Notes: a model not told the origin generated them from the sequence alone. Counted from the first letter of the stretch, positions 24,081 through 36,300 are shown. The stretch: 64,000 bases of DNA from Callipepla californica brunnescens (GCA_023055505.1 JALIRH010000049.1:2976001-3040000), one strand, 5' to 3'. Numbers and translations are program-made.

Positions 24081-25085
24081 CAGATTCATAGATTCATGAG
24101 GTTGGAAATGACCTACAATATCATGTAGTCCAACCATCCTCACACCACCATCCCTACCCACCGAGGTACTAAATCAAATCCCTCAGCACCTCATCTAAAC
24201 GCTTCTTGAACAGCGCTAGTGACGGTGCCTCAACCCCCTCCCTAGGCAGGCCATTCCAGTGCCGGACCATTCTCTCAGAGAAAAAATTTTTCCTCAAGTC
24301 TAATCTAAATCTTCCCCGGCACAACTTGTTGCCATTCCCTCTCGTCCTGTCATTAGTTACCTGGGAGAAGAGGCCGACCCCCTCCTCACCACAGCCTCCC
24401 TTCAGGAAGTGGTAGAGTGTGATGAGGTCTCCTCTGAGCCTCCTTTTTCCCAAAGTAAACAATCCCAGCTCCCTCAGCCGCTCCTCGTAAGACTTGTGCT
24501 CCAGACCCCTCACAGCTTTGTCGCCCTTCTCTGAACACGCTCCAGGGCCTCGATGTCTCTCTTGTAGTGAGGGCCCCAACACTGAACACAGTACTCGAGG
24601 TATAGGGGATGATCCCCTCCCTGCTCCTGCTGGCCACGCTGTTCCTAATCCAGGCCAGGATGCCTTTGGCCTTCTTGGCTACCTGGGCACACTGCCGGCT
24701 CATGTTGGGCATCAACCAACACCCCCAGGTCCTTTTCCTCTGTACACTCCTCAAGCCGTTCTGCCCTAAGCCTATAGCATTGCATGGGGTTATTGTGGCC
24801 AAATACAGCACCCGGCACTTGGCCTTATTGAACCTCATCCCATTGAGCTCAGCCCAACTGTCTAGCCTATCCAGATCCCGCTGAAGGGCCTCCCTACCCT
24901 CAGGCACATCCACACATCCTCCCAACTCGGTGTCATCCGCAAACTTACTGAGGGTGCACTCAATCCTCTCATCCAGGTCATCAATAAAGAGATTAAACAG
25001 TATGGGCCCCAATACCGACCCTTGGGGGACACCACTCGTGACAGGACGCCAGCTGGATTTAACACCGTTCGCCACCACGACAGTA
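24081..25085 (-). mobile_element. CR1 LINE, 5'-truncated (left arm)
   Basis: Minus-strand CR1 from mid reverse transcriptase to the 3' tail. The RT block (ORF 24386-25108) shows [15 protein letters not shown], the catalytic [27 protein letters not shown] and [12 protein letters not shown]; frameshifts follow near 24600. The 3' tail GAATCTATGAATCTG passes straight into the 18-bp minisatellite. The 5' edge ends in an AT-rich short repeat (about 25085-25205). Confidence 0.95.
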
Positions 25086-25475
25086 TAAACATATATATCT
25101 TTACACAAATATACAAATTTAGATTTTTTTTATATAAATATATAAATTTATCTTTCTATATGAATACATAAATTTATCTTTTGATGTAAATATATAAAAG
25201 TATACTTCTCAAAAGAGCTGTCAGGCTCCAGAACGTGCGGCCCGGGGAGGTGTTGCAGACACCGACCCCGGGGCTGTGAAGGAGCATTTCGCCCTCGCGC
25301 TGAGGGCCACGGTTCAGTAGAACTGCTGGGGACGGCGTGACCTCGTAGGTTGGGTTCTCCGAACGCTGCTGCCAATTGCCCAGCCCTCCAGTTTGGCGAG
25401 ATCTCTCAGCAGGACGTCCTAAGGGAGTCAGGAGCTCACCCCAAATCCGTGCGATCCGCAAACCTGCTCAGTGTG
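25086..25475. other. AT-rich repeat then unrecognised sequence (left arm)
   Basis: 25086-25205 is AT-rich with near-repeats of ATAAATTTATCTTT; 25206-25475 is GC-richer with no recognised feature. Both are mirrored at 58496-58884. Confidence 0.55.
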
Positions 25476-26014
25476 TGCCACGGTTTTATGATTTTGGGGC
25501 ATTGGTATTCCACATCGTAACATCATGGAGTGCATGAAGAGTCAAAGAGTCAGGGCTCCAGCTCCGCGGATCATCAGTAGTTATGGGTGTACCTGTCCCA
25601 GAAGAGAAGAACTCCATTCCCCAGAGCACTGTGCGATGCTTTGTATTTTTACGTATTTTCTGCTCAGAGGAAAAGATATCAACTGCTGGTGTGTCACGGG
25701 ACGCTCTCTTTTCTTCGGGATCACTCGGCAGTGGGTGCTCGCTGCCGTTCGCTTTCAGCGTTAGCGTAAGGCCTTCAGTTTATCAGACATTCTCTTGCTC
25801 ATTTTATTTGATTCATTAGCCTCAATTCCAATTAGATCGTATTAGATTGTGTCATTTTGCTGCCTGAGATCTTATTTAGTGAATTAGCCTTCCTCCTCAG
25901 ATCGTTGCCGCTGCTTTGTTCCTAGGCCCATCTCCCTTTTCCCTTTCCCCTTTCCTGGAACGTGGGTCCCCCACACCAATGGTCGCGGAACCGTGCCGAC
26001 TCAGCCCGTTGACA
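25476..26014 (+). repeat. Solo LTR, diverged subfamily D (left arm)
   Basis: TGCCACGGTTTTATG... to ...CCCGTTGACA, 539 bases, clearly related to LTR-A but diverged. Flanks GTGTG (25471-25475) and GCGTG (26015-26019) look like a 5-bp target duplication with one change. No internal ERV sequence is attached. Confidence 0.88.
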
Positions 26015-26529
26015 GCGTGCCTTCAGGTCCCGCACCCAGGTCAATTATGAAAGCATTACGAACCACTGGCCGTGAGATTTCTGTTCTCCCACGGATAGCT
26101 GCCGTCGCAAGGCCGGCCCAGCTCCGTGCTTCGTTAGCGCCAGGGACTTGCTGGAGCAGATCATTGGAAGCCACGGTTACAGGTTGACAAAGAACTGTAA
26201 TGGTGGCTGTGATGCTGAGAAATCCCTTCTTTGTCTCACGAAGCAGAAAGGCCATGCCCTGATCCCCGGAGCCATGGAGGGGAGATCCTGTCCCTCATGC
26301 TGGCACAGGGCCCTTCCTGGGGCATTGAGATGGAGGTTTGTGTGATGTCAAATGAGAGACAAGGGAACAGCAGCACTCTGCGTGGGGTGCAAGATATTGC
26401 GAGGCCCAAGTCCCACGTGGGCAATGTGTCTCATCATAGGATTTGGATGTGAGAAGGGCCCAGTCTGAACAAGCACTCAATCACAATGGAACTTTGAACT
26501 TCAGATCTCTCAGGCCCAAGGTGGAGGGA
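26015..26529. other. Unrecognised sequence between solo LTRs (left arm)
   Basis: About 500 bases also present at 57430-57944. Open frames exist on both strands but the changes between the two arms do not obviously spare any frame; no gene is called. Confidence 0.45.
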
Positions 26530-26861
26530 TGTATGGGAACTGCTGAATCACGGCCTGAACCACTGATGGATCACCTGAGGCACTGAGTCAGCTGCAGGGG
26601 CACAACTGAGTGTGATTGGAAGGAGTGCAGTTTGACTCCACCTCTCCCAGACCCCATTGAAGGGCTGACCACCACCGGCGGGGAAGGATCTCTGGTTGGA
26701 GATCCCTCCCTGGTGGAGTTATCGGCAAGCCTCAACCATCACCAAGGTGGGCCAATCTCTTCTGCTATATGTTTGTATACCATCTACTTAAAGCCTACCG
26801 AAAATATACCACCTTTTGCACCATTTCCTTGAGTGCTTTCCTCGGGGTTATTTGACCTACA
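26530..26861 (+). repeat. Dispersed repeat E, probable solo LTR (left arm)
   Basis: 332 bases, TGTATGGGAACTGCTG... to ...TTATTTGACCTACA, with TG...CA ends. A diverged copy is at 32987-33334 and the inverted-repeat partner at 57098-57429. Unrelated to LTR A-D. No clear target duplication is seen. Confidence 0.7.
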
Positions 26862-28244
26862 GAGGTGGTTTGTCTTCCTGCTCCAGCAATTAATCGGACA
26901 GGTTCGGTGCCCCGATCCTTTAAAAAAAAAAACCCTCCAATCTTTCAAACTTTGCGTGGACCGCTCCTCATCTTTCTGCATCACTTAGAGAAAAAGAAGA
27001 AGTCATTCTCTTTACGGGATTACTGTCACCATATTAAGAATCCTTTCCATCTCACACGTGCGGAAGAGCTCCTTCACCTCCTTGAATACTTTTAGCCCTC
27101 CTTTTGATGCCTAATTAAGCTGTAATCAATCCTTTGCAGCATTGCATCTCCCACTTTGTCATCCTGTGATGCATGAGGGCAGCTGAGCTTTATGGTTTTA
27201 GGTAAGCGAGAAACAGTTCTTGTCGTTAAGGGCACGCTTTTCTTTCACACTTTGAAATGCTGTTTCTCAGTCCTTAAAAACATTCCCTTCTTCACCGACC
27301 GTGGCTTGTGAAGAAGGAAAGTCAGCTTTAGGATGTTTGGGATTTTGTTTTTAGGCCACACTGATCGACTCGGCGCTTCTTAGGAATTACCCATTTATTA
27401 CTTAGCCAGAAATTGACGACAGGAAAATGCTTAGCGGGTATGCCAGGTTTGGCACACCCGGATCAGAAATCCCAAAATTTGCACGATTTCTGACTTCTTC
27501 GTGTTTGATGCACCGTTACCTCTGCCAAACGAAGGCAAGACGCTGAGTTATGAGACGACGGTAAATGTGACGTGCCAGGAACGCGTTACAAAGAGAACAG
27601 TTCCGTGGTAAAACAGTGAAGGAAGGATAACCACGCAATGGCCCCAACATCTTGTTTGTTGGAACTGCTGCTCCGTTGAGCTGCCATGCGCCTATTTTGA
27701 AGGCATGTGGTTTGGCTAATATTTCACAATTGCACATATATTTTTTTTCATGTTATCCTGTATAGGATGTATACGTTGTCTGCATGCATATGCAGGACAT
27801 CCCAGAATACACAGCTGCTGTGTCGCAACAGCTCAGTGCTCTCTGCTGCTGACCAACTGTGCTTTATCACTGCGCTCTCCTACGTACACACAGTGATATA
27901 AAATACCTAACGCCACACAAGAAACACCAGCTTTTTCACAAGTGTTTACCGCACAGAAAAAAGAAAAAAACAAAAACAAATGCATGCCAGCAGTGAACGC
28001 TCCCAATGGCAAGCTGAACTGTTCGTCATCCCTTGGTCTGCACCTCAGGCGGATTCTCCTGGAGTTGCGTCTGAGTGCTTTTGAAGACTGGCACGCCTTT
28101 GCAGACAAGCTGAGGTACGGCTGTAAGGCCTGTGGGAAGAGGAGCTGGGAGCAATGGGTGCTCTCTAGGGGACAAGGGGAGGGCCGGGGTCCATCACCTT
28201 AGCCAGCACCGGGGCAGCCAGGGGCACCGGAGCAGCCACAGGGG
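26862..28244. other. Left-arm sequence, no recognised gene
   Basis: Mirrored at 55166-57097. The site 27758-27768 (reverse complement ACATCCTATAC) is the empty insertion site of the solo LTR found in the other arm. A plus frame at about 28035-28199 (LHLRRILLELRLSAFEDWHA..., with CKACGK) looks protein-like but is unidentified; the right-arm copy has a stop where this one has TGG. Confidence 0.5.
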
Positions 28245-28390
28245 CCCATCCCTAGCGCTGTTCAAGAAGCATTTAGATGAGGTGCTAAGGGATTTGATTG
28301 AGTAGTTTGGTGGGTAGGGATGGTGGTAGGAGGACGGTTGGACTAGATGATCTTGGAGGTCCTTTCCAACCTCATGAATCTATGAAATTG
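28245..28390 (+). mobile_element. CR1 3' end fragment (left arm)
   Basis: GCGCTGTTCAAGAAGCATTT through GATGATCTTGGAGGTCCTTT to CATGAATCTATGAAA: the last roughly 145 bases of CR1 with its tail. Confidence 0.9.
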
Positions 28391-28794
28391 GTCCACTGGG
28401 TGAGCTCAGTGGCCCCATAGCCAGGCAGGACTGTGTGGAGCTGGAGCCCAGCCTGGCTGCAGCCTCACTAAAGCAGGAGCTGATGGTCCTGGTATGAGGA
28501 GGGGCCTGATCAGCTCCAGGATACCCAAGTGGGTCAGGCCGAGCGGTTTGAGTCCTCAGGCCCTGACATTATCTCACCAAGAGGACACAATAAAATAATG
28601 CGCGGGGTTGTTCATGTGCTTTGCAGGTATTGAGATCTGTCTGAAAAATTGGTTTATATTGGTTTATACAGTCAGCAGTCAATTCCATATGTGCAGCTTT
28701 GCACATATACATACCACATTACTGAGATGTCGATGACATCTGAGCACCTCAGCAAAATCAGTCCCTGCCAATGACCGATATAACAGCTAAGTTT
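28391..28794. other. Left-arm sequence, no recognised gene
   Basis: Mirrored at about 54617-55016; nothing recognised. Confidence 0.4.
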
Positions 28795-28901
28795 CCTTTC
28801 CCCTTTTTTTCCTTCCTTTCCCCTTTTTTTTCCCTTCCTTTCCCCCCTTTTTCCTTCCTTCCTTTCCCCCCTTTTTCCTTCCCTTCCCCTTCCCTTCTGC
28901 A
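28795..28901. repeat. Polypyrimidine tract at the arm boundary
   Basis: Runs of CCTTTCCCC and T7-8 in the plus strand. The inverted-repeat homology ends inside it at about 28805. Confidence 0.85.
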
Positions 28902-29868
28902 AACGTAGATTGCGTCCTCCTGCTGTGCCTGTTGTCTCCCCCAATCTTGTTGTTCCCCCTGAACCCCGACCATAACATTTTGTTATTCCCCTCAACCCCA
29001 AACTACTTTATAACATGTTTTTGTTTCATGGAATTTTCTGGGCCCCGATGATGCATGTGCATCAGGACCGGGGGGAGGTGGGAAGCCCTCATCCTGCTGC
29101 GCATGCTGATCCCAACCCCCGTGGACCGGAGCAGCGGACGGCGTGGACTTCATCTCTGGTATAATCAACAAAGGATCACACCTCGATACTGATCTGAATC
29201 CACGTTGCTGTCTTTGCCTTGAGAACCCTAATTCTGGCTATTGTTCTGACATTCATTTTTTGTCCTTGTAGATGTTTGCCGTGGAAACGTTCGCTGCGTC
29301 TCTCTACTGATCCGTCCGGGCCTCAAACTACTTTGTGCCAACACAAAGCGTAGGAGAGCTGCATCTCCTTCCCTCCTGAGTGCAGCCTTCATCCTCCAGC
29401 GCCCTTCTCCTGACACCCTCATTTCCAGCAGGCAAGGAATCAAGAGTGCCCTCGTTTGCTGCATGTCCCAGCTCCCCTCCCAGCTTCGGCAGTGCCTCCC
29501 AGCCCACCAAACCTGGCCGTCCCCACCGTGCCCCGTGCCGCCGCTGAGTCCCTTCCAGTCTATGCCGACCTCAGCTGAAATACAGAGCAGGGAGAGAGCC
29601 TCAGGAAGATCCGGGCCAAGAGATGTGTGGGAGAAGTCCAGTTGTCATGGGGAGGTGAAGGGGTGGGAAAAGATCCCAATTTCTAAGTGACAAACTGAGA
29701 TGTTGTGGTGGAAGAAGCTGTGTGCTTGGCTGTGGAAGAGCACAGCCACTCAGGAACCAACTGAACGATGTCCCTCCGGCATTTCACCCCTTTTAACTTC
29801 GCCTGCTGTAACCAAACTTTTACTTTTCTACCTCTCCTCCAAAACAACAACAAAAAATGACAACTCAC
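28902..29868. other. No recognised gene
   Basis: This is where further 3' exons of the minus-strand MTUS-like gene would be expected; I could not identify any. A small inverted repeat TGATGCA-TG-TGCATCA lies near 29049-29064. Confidence 0.4.
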
Positions 29869-32363
29869 TTGTTTCTCTCGCGCCACGATCTTCCTGTCCT
29901 GTTCATGGATCTGATCGTTCTTCAATTCCAGAACGTGTCTGAAGCTCCTCAGATTTTCTTCTAAGGGCAGATACGGAGCTTTTGCCATCTAGGAAACGTG
30001 CCAGCAATTTGTCTGTGTCGGCCACAAATGCATCTTCAGCCGTGAGGTGAAGATTCCCAAAAGTCTACCCAGCGGTTTAGGACTGATGGTGCAATGAAGG
30101 GCAGATGGAGGCGGCCTCCCTCAGCCAATCTGAACCCTGACATTCTCCTGTGGCACACCCCTTTCTGTGGGCAGCCGCTGGAACCTTCCTCATGGCCTGC
30201 CTCGTGGTTCGATGCTGCTGATCCATGGCTTTCTGGACGTCTTGGACTGTGACCCACACTAGTGAGCTGCCTTGGAGTAGCGGGCGTTGACATCACGGTG
30301 ACACAGCAAAATCTGTCCTGTCATTATATAAACTCAGTACTGCAGCGGGCATGGAAGGCGCTGACGCTACCTGTCTCCATGGCCAAGACGTTTTCAGACA
30401 CTTGTGCTCCTTTCCTAAGGAGTTTTCCCCCCTAAAAGCCTCCAGAGCCCCTCACCCACCCTACTATGTCCATTCCCCATCCCCCACCATCTTGCTTACG
30501 TGGCTGTGCTGTGAACACGCTGAAATGACCCAAATTAAAGAAAACCCATTTTAGGTTTCTTTCATTTCAGATAAATAATTGCAGAAAGTGTTCACTTGCA
30601 CACTGTAAATTAACTTGGCCCCAGTAGACAGCAGCTGAACAAATATTTAATGGCCGGACAGGTCCGTCCACAGAAGCCAAGGAAAAAAATGAGGCAGTGC
30701 AGAGAACATCAGAGAAGTTTGCTCAGAATGTGAACAGGACGAGTGTGAAAAGACGAGAAGTAAAGAGAAAGAGAGGAAGAAGATGAACGCGTGAGATAGA
30801 GCACAGGGAATGTTTCGGAAACGGAGCTACACAGGTTGGGTGAGAGAACAGAGGATAGAGGGAAGACCACTGACAGCAGCCCTGCGCTGAGGTGTGTTCA
30901 GGACAAAGCCATCGGCGCCGATGTTCCCACAGGATTCAAGATCTGGGGTCATGACTGAGGTGTGAGCCCCCGGCCTCGGGGTGGGACCCCATTGCTAACA
31001 CTGCTGTGTGCCATACGCAGAAGCACAGATCTCGATGGCTACGTAACAATAGTTGCCAACTACCTTCACCTGCTCCTCACTGTTTTTGTTCAAAGCCTCC
31101 TCAGACGGGTTTGCTTTGGCCTTCAGGGACTGGCTCTGGAAGGGGAGGGTGCCTACCTGGTCCTGGAGGAGAGGAGAAATGAGCACACTGCTGTGTTATC
31201 GATCACCCCTCTCACATTCACACAGCCCAGTCTGAGCTGTGCCACCACCAGGGGAGATGACCACGGCTCAGAAACCACTGCCAGGCGAATTTTTAACACA
31301 AGGACACTTGAACGTACGATGGGCTTATCGTAACGAAGTGCCTCGGGGGAGCCCGAGATCCCTGCAATGCCTGCAGCGAGCTGGCAGCGGCTGCCACTGC
31401 TCCGTGACGTGTCTTCAGTGCTAAATCACCCCGTCACCTCGGCACGAATAAGAACAACCATGCCTCCTCCAGACAGCGGGCGTTTATGGCGCGGGCGTGA
31501 AAGAGATCTGCTGAACAGTTCCTGCGGTCTGAACAGATTCTCATCGTGCTTCCTCTACCTTTGTAGGCAACATTCCATCCCGCTCGGGGGCTCCTAAGAG
31601 AATAATGAGCAGCCGTGAGTTAACGGAGTGGGCTTTGAATGGCATCTCGGAGCTACCGGTGGGAACAATGTGCTATTTTAAGCAGTCTCATTTCTGTTCC
31701 CATGAAAGGCATCCCTGCGCCTTCCATACACCTGCAAAAGCTGCGGTCGCTGCGAGGCCACGTTCTGCGTTTTGTGTTTGTCATTTCTCAGCTGTAACGC
31801 TGCATCAGTGTGCGCTGCAGGATAGGCTGACACACCTGGAGCTGCCAATGCTGCACGAGGAGCACAGTGACGAGTAACAGTACGCACCAGTTGGGGTTTT
31901 TCTAAATCGTAATGATCTCTGACCAGGCAATCAAACAGAGCTGGCACTTTGTGCTCACACAAGGTTTCCAAAGTTAACACGGACCCCAGCTGCGCTTTTC
32001 TCCCTCTAGGTCTGCCTGCTCTTCCCTTCCAGACGCTGTATAATTTGAATCAGGCAAAGCAGGGAGAAGAGCCCAAGGGGCAGCGTGGCTGCTCACCTTT
32101 GGATGGAGCAGAAGAGGCCTTCAGAGAAGCTGAGCCTGGCTGGCTGGCTGGCTGTGCTGGAGGGATGTGTGGGGACCCACGGGAGCCGTGGCCTCGCAAT
32201 GGGCGCCACAAACTACAGCTGGGAGGAAGCGAGGACCCAGTGTGCTCTGCCAGCACCGCTGTGGGGTGGGAAATAACAGAACTGCTAACCTGGAGGCACG
32301 GCCGCATCTGTTCAAAGCTTTCCTTTAATTGTGTTTTCTCCAGTTCGCAAGCAGCAGCCAGTT
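29869..32363 (-). pseudogene. MTUS-like: MTUS-like coiled-coil gene, three exons (partial)
   Basis: Three minus-strand exons with good splice sites and continuous coding phase: 32290-32363 (ELAAACELEKTQLKESFEQM...), 31070-31162 (DQVGTLPFQSQSLKAKANPS...) and 29869-29988 (APYLPLEENLRSFRHVLELK..., then NDQIHEQDRKIV). Joined order and wording match, from memory of the family, the C-terminal coiled coil of microtubule-associated tumour suppressor proteins MTUS1/MTUS2, which bind microtubules and EB1. All three exons are free of stops. The following exons of the coiled coil and all N-terminal exons were not found, although about 4.5 kb upstream and 1 kb downstream were read. It is therefore either a gene fragment or a gene with long introns broken by the inverted-repeat boundary at 28.8 kb. 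Typed as pseudogene because it appears incomplete; that is inference. Confidence 0.6.
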
Positions 32364-32986
32364 CTGGGGAAGACACACAGACACGACATCGCTAAGTGAA
32401 GTCCAGCAGAGCAGGGGATGGGAGCACAGAGGCTGGGAGCCAGGCACCGCATGGGAAACAGCTTCAGGGCACGGAGGTTGAGGAAGAAACCAGCAGTAAC
32501 ACGCCATGGGGTTCTGGGAGAGCTGCTTCGAGGATCAGCATTTCCCAGCCTTGCAGCGGTCCCTCTACGTCTGCGTGGTCAAATTTGGATTTCTCACATC
32601 TGTCAGCTCCCAGGGGCTGTGATCCAAAAAGGTTCAGTATTGAAGCGGGCAAGCAACCACGGCAGGGTGAGTATCTCCAAGCCAAGGGGTTTGAAAGTGG
32701 GTACATTGACGAGTTTGGATTGCAGTTTCTTTGGGGAGATAAAAAGGGGAGCCAGCAGCTTGGACGCAAAAAGGCAAATAACGGTGCTTGGCCAGGAGCT
32801 GCGGAGGACCTGTAAGGTTTAACGACGCTGTCACACCCTGGAGACAAAATGTCCTCTATTTCTAGTACATGATTAAGGGTTTCACTGCTAGAAAAGTTGC
32901 CTCGGACTGATTAATAACCAGAAGTTAATCAACAAAGTGGAATAGTTTACCCTCCAACCCAAGGGCATGAGACTGGCATTCGGTAC
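32364..32986. other. No recognised gene
   Basis: Possible intron of the MTUS-like gene. Overlapping open frames at 32396-32847 on both strands have no recognised motif. Confidence 0.4.
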
Positions 32987-33334
32987 TGTGTGGGAACTGC
33001 TGGATCACAGCCTGAACCACTGATGGATCACCTGAGGCGAGCACTGAGTCAGCCGCAGGGGCACAGGTGAAGGTAACGTACCTGTGTGATCAGAAGGGGT
33101 GGGGTCTGGCTCCACCTCTCCCAGACCCCATTGAAGGGCTGACCACCACCAGGGAAGGATCTCTGGTTGGGGATCCCTCTGTAGTGGAGTAATCAGCGAG
33201 CCTCAACCGTCATCATGGTGAGCCTCTCTTTCCTTACTAGTTATCTGTATGTCATCTACTTAAGCCCATCTAAAATATACCGTCTTCAGCACTATTTCTT
33301 TTGGGTGCTATTCTTGGGGGTTATTTGCCCTACA
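32987..33334 (+). repeat. Dispersed repeat E, probable solo LTR
   Basis: 348 bases, TGTGTGGGAACTGCTG... to ...TTATTTGCCCTACA, homologous throughout to 26530-26861 with an insertion near 33067-33090. It shows that repeat E exists outside the inverted repeat. Confidence 0.7.
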
Positions 33335-36300
33335 AGTAATTAAATGTTAGAGGAAGCACCGTGAATGTGATTGTTTTCAGAGTATTCCTGAAGTAGGTGG
33401 TTTACTTTTTGGTACTGATAAAGAGATGCTAGGGCTTCATACTAATCTAAAGTTTTAGTCGTTCTGATTAATATGAGTTCTTCTACTGAGAGGAAGAAAT
33501 GCACTTTGTCTCAATGTTGCCTTCAGATTTTTCCATTACTCCTGAAGCCAGACCGTGCGACGTGTTTTTGGTCAGAATAATTTACAACAGGCTCAGGAGG
33601 GAAGACCGAGTTTCCCTACAGCACAGCAGGGAGGCAGGGGAGGATCGACGACTGGCCGAGTGATATGCTCCTCCAGTGCTGATTCTCCTAAAATAAATGG
33701 GTTATCATCGCTGAATTCTGGGCTTAAAGGCAAATACAGGGGAAAAAAATAGCTCTGGAAGTGCTTTTGTTTCTGTAATGCGATCAACAAAAGCCCGGAG
33801 GCACTTTTGTGCCTTCTTGGAGAAGCAGAACAGCTGACGTTCTCAGGTTAGTCTGAGCTGTGTCAGAAAACTGTTCGGAGCAGTGTTGACTTACTTGGAA
33901 ATCAATCTTTGCACTGAGTGTTCTAGCAAGAAGTTATACTGGGGACGAGGGATTCGGAAATAGTGCATCAGGCGCTGTTTGTTTCCTCTGCTTTTATTTC
34001 ACTCAAACTTCGTGAAAATGCGTGCCTGAAATTTTATGTTCTCCGAGTAGGAATGTTACTGGAGAAGAGCCTTGGGCAGACTGCTCCGCAGCAGAAGGAG
34101 CAGTGGCAGGCCCTCTGACTGGAGGGGCTTTGTAACAGACGTGCTCCGTGTTTCCCCAGATGACTTGAGGGGAAGGAATTCACAAAGAGCCATTCCGGGA
34201 CACGGCAGCGTTTCTCTGACGGAGGACTTGGATGCTTGGTGAGATGGATGAGTGCAAATTGAGGAGAAACAGAAGCACCTGAGGGAAGGGACAGTGATGC
34301 CTGGCTTTGAACACAAGGCTAAGATTTCTCCGGAGATGCTGAGGATTAGAAAGAGAGTGAGTGGTAGAAAACATTATACTGCTTTTATTTATTTATTTTT
34401 CTCTTGATTTGCTTCCTTGAGGCCTCGTGTAATCACACAAGGGTTAGAGCCAGTCTTCTGGCCTACAGCAGCCTTTACTACAAAGTAAGCTGACCTAGGG
34501 ATGGCAGGGGGTCAAACAGCAATTTATTTTTACTGCAACAAATATGCCAGGATGTAGAATTCCTTTCCACTTCTGAAAGGTGAAGTGGAATGATCAAAGC
34601 TTTAGATATCCGGAGCCTAGCATTCCTGCTGCCCGAGTTCTTCCCGCTGCCGCTGTTCACAGCATTTGTTTTTCTGTTGTGACTTGACAGGCCTCTGGGT
34701 TTCTGATCAAAGAAACTTGTAAGGACAAATACAATTCTGTAGCTCTTCCAATGCGTTGTTTTTGTTTTCTCAGCTTCAGAACATGAGGTTCAACTCCACC
34801 TCGTTGGCATTTTAACCAGACTTTCTCAGGACATTGCTGCAACAGCTACAGCTACCCCAGTGTGATACTGCAGGGGATACCCTGGGGGAGGGTGACCAGC
34901 CCACAGAAAAGATTAAGGGCTGGGAAGAAACACTGTCCTAGGACTATCAAGACAGCACTTGCACTCAAATTTTAATATTTTTCAGCTATCATTTCGCTGC
35001 TTGAAATGGAAGTACATCAAGAGGTGTTTTTTTTGTGTGTTAGAAGAAAATGCTTCTGAGAGAGTAGATGAATTTCCTAGTAGTGATGAGCCTTAAGCAG
35101 CTTTATCTGGGAAACAGGTCCTTCTTCAAGGAATTTTTGTGCAGCAGAGGACAACACAAGGAGCTGCTGTCAGTATCAGATTATTTGGAGATTGGACACC
35201 ACCAGCAGTTTTGCAGGAATGAGATGTTGCCATTAATGCTTGCCATTAACGTTCCTTTGGGTGAAAGTGGTTTAACTGCTGATCTTGGAATACAAGCAGA
35301 CTGGCTGGCTGGCCGGCATCACTTTGCTCTGTAACTCGGACCCTCTTTACCTCTGGAGAAGAGGGAGGGGCTGTTCTTGTTGAGCTTTTGAGTCCGACAC
35401 AAGCGCGTATTGTACTACTTGTGCCGGACTGCAGAATCTGGGACAGAGGAAAAGAAAATCCTCCACTGGACTGCAGTTCGCATTCAACATGTTGAAAATA
35501 TTGTTAGAAAACTCCTGCTTAATTTAGGCACAGACTTAGGGCGAGTGTTAGTCCCTTAGTCCTACAGGCTATCACTTGTGTTCTCCATCAGTAGCGTGTC
35601 ATCACAGACCAGACAGACGCCTGACCTCGTCCTTGGTCACTTAAAAAGTACAGAGCTGAGCCTTACTCTGGTTGGGCCTTGCTCATTTAAGCTGAGAAGC
35701 AACTCTTAAAACCTCTCACGCTTTCCAAACTGTCCAAGACTTCGTAAAACTCTGGCGTGGCTCCTTGCACTTGGTAACTGGTCGAGGAGGTCTTATCCTA
35801 CTTAACTACAGCTTGTAGAAATGATTCCCGTGCCAAACTCCTGCAGAGCAGAGGAGCATCTCCCCAGGCACGTGTCCATCGCACTCTGCAAAGCACAGTG
35901 GCTGAGAGTGAATGCCTGGAGCTGTGTGCAATGCAGCCTGTGAGGCTGGGAAGGAGTTGGCTTTCCCTCAGTGAGATGCCATTGTTAGGAAATATCTCCC
36001 TGAGGTCCTTCAGAGCTGTGAGCTGACCTTCAGGATGCAAATCTTTCCCATAGCCTGAAGAACAAAGTCCAGGGAAGAAGCAGAGAGAGCTGTGTGCATG
36101 GAAATGCTGTGGGGTTGGTGAAATGAATGTTAGGTGTCCTTTGTAAGAAGGGCAGTGATGAGATCTTGCTCACGTCCCTTGAGAAAGGGTGGGCGTTGTG
36201 TGATGCGCAGTCGTTTCCTCTTCTCTCAGCAGGGTCTGGCTTCTTTGAAAGGTAACACGGGAGTGTATTCTCCTTCCATCTCCAAACTTTGCTGTTTCAC

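Larger units (their letters stand above)
21091..28805. repeat. Left arm of large inverted repeat
   Basis: The sequence reappears as its reverse complement at 54606-62578. Corresponding pairs are: minisatellite 21091-24080 / 59887-62578; CR1 24081-25085 / 58885-59886; LTR-D 25476-26014 / 57945-58491; LTR-E 26530-26861 / 57098-57429; CR1 tail 28245-28390 / 55017-55165. The arm ends in a polypyrimidine run at about 28805. Identity looks very high (a few differences per 200 bases by eye) outside the minisatellite. Confidence 0.95.

Noticed and set aside
22137..24161. A 674-codon minus-strand open frame (AIGING repeats) and similar long frames in both arrays
   Set aside because: It is a product of an 18-base tandem repeat without internal stops; no unique domain, start context or exon structure.
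24386..25108. A host gene with reverse transcriptase similarity
   Set aside because: It is CR1 LINE coding sequence, frameshifted, with the CR1 tail attached.
28806..29225. A further LTR after the polypyrimidine tract
   Set aside because: The composition resembles an LTR end, but no TG...CA pair, duplicate copy or target duplication could be fixed in the window.
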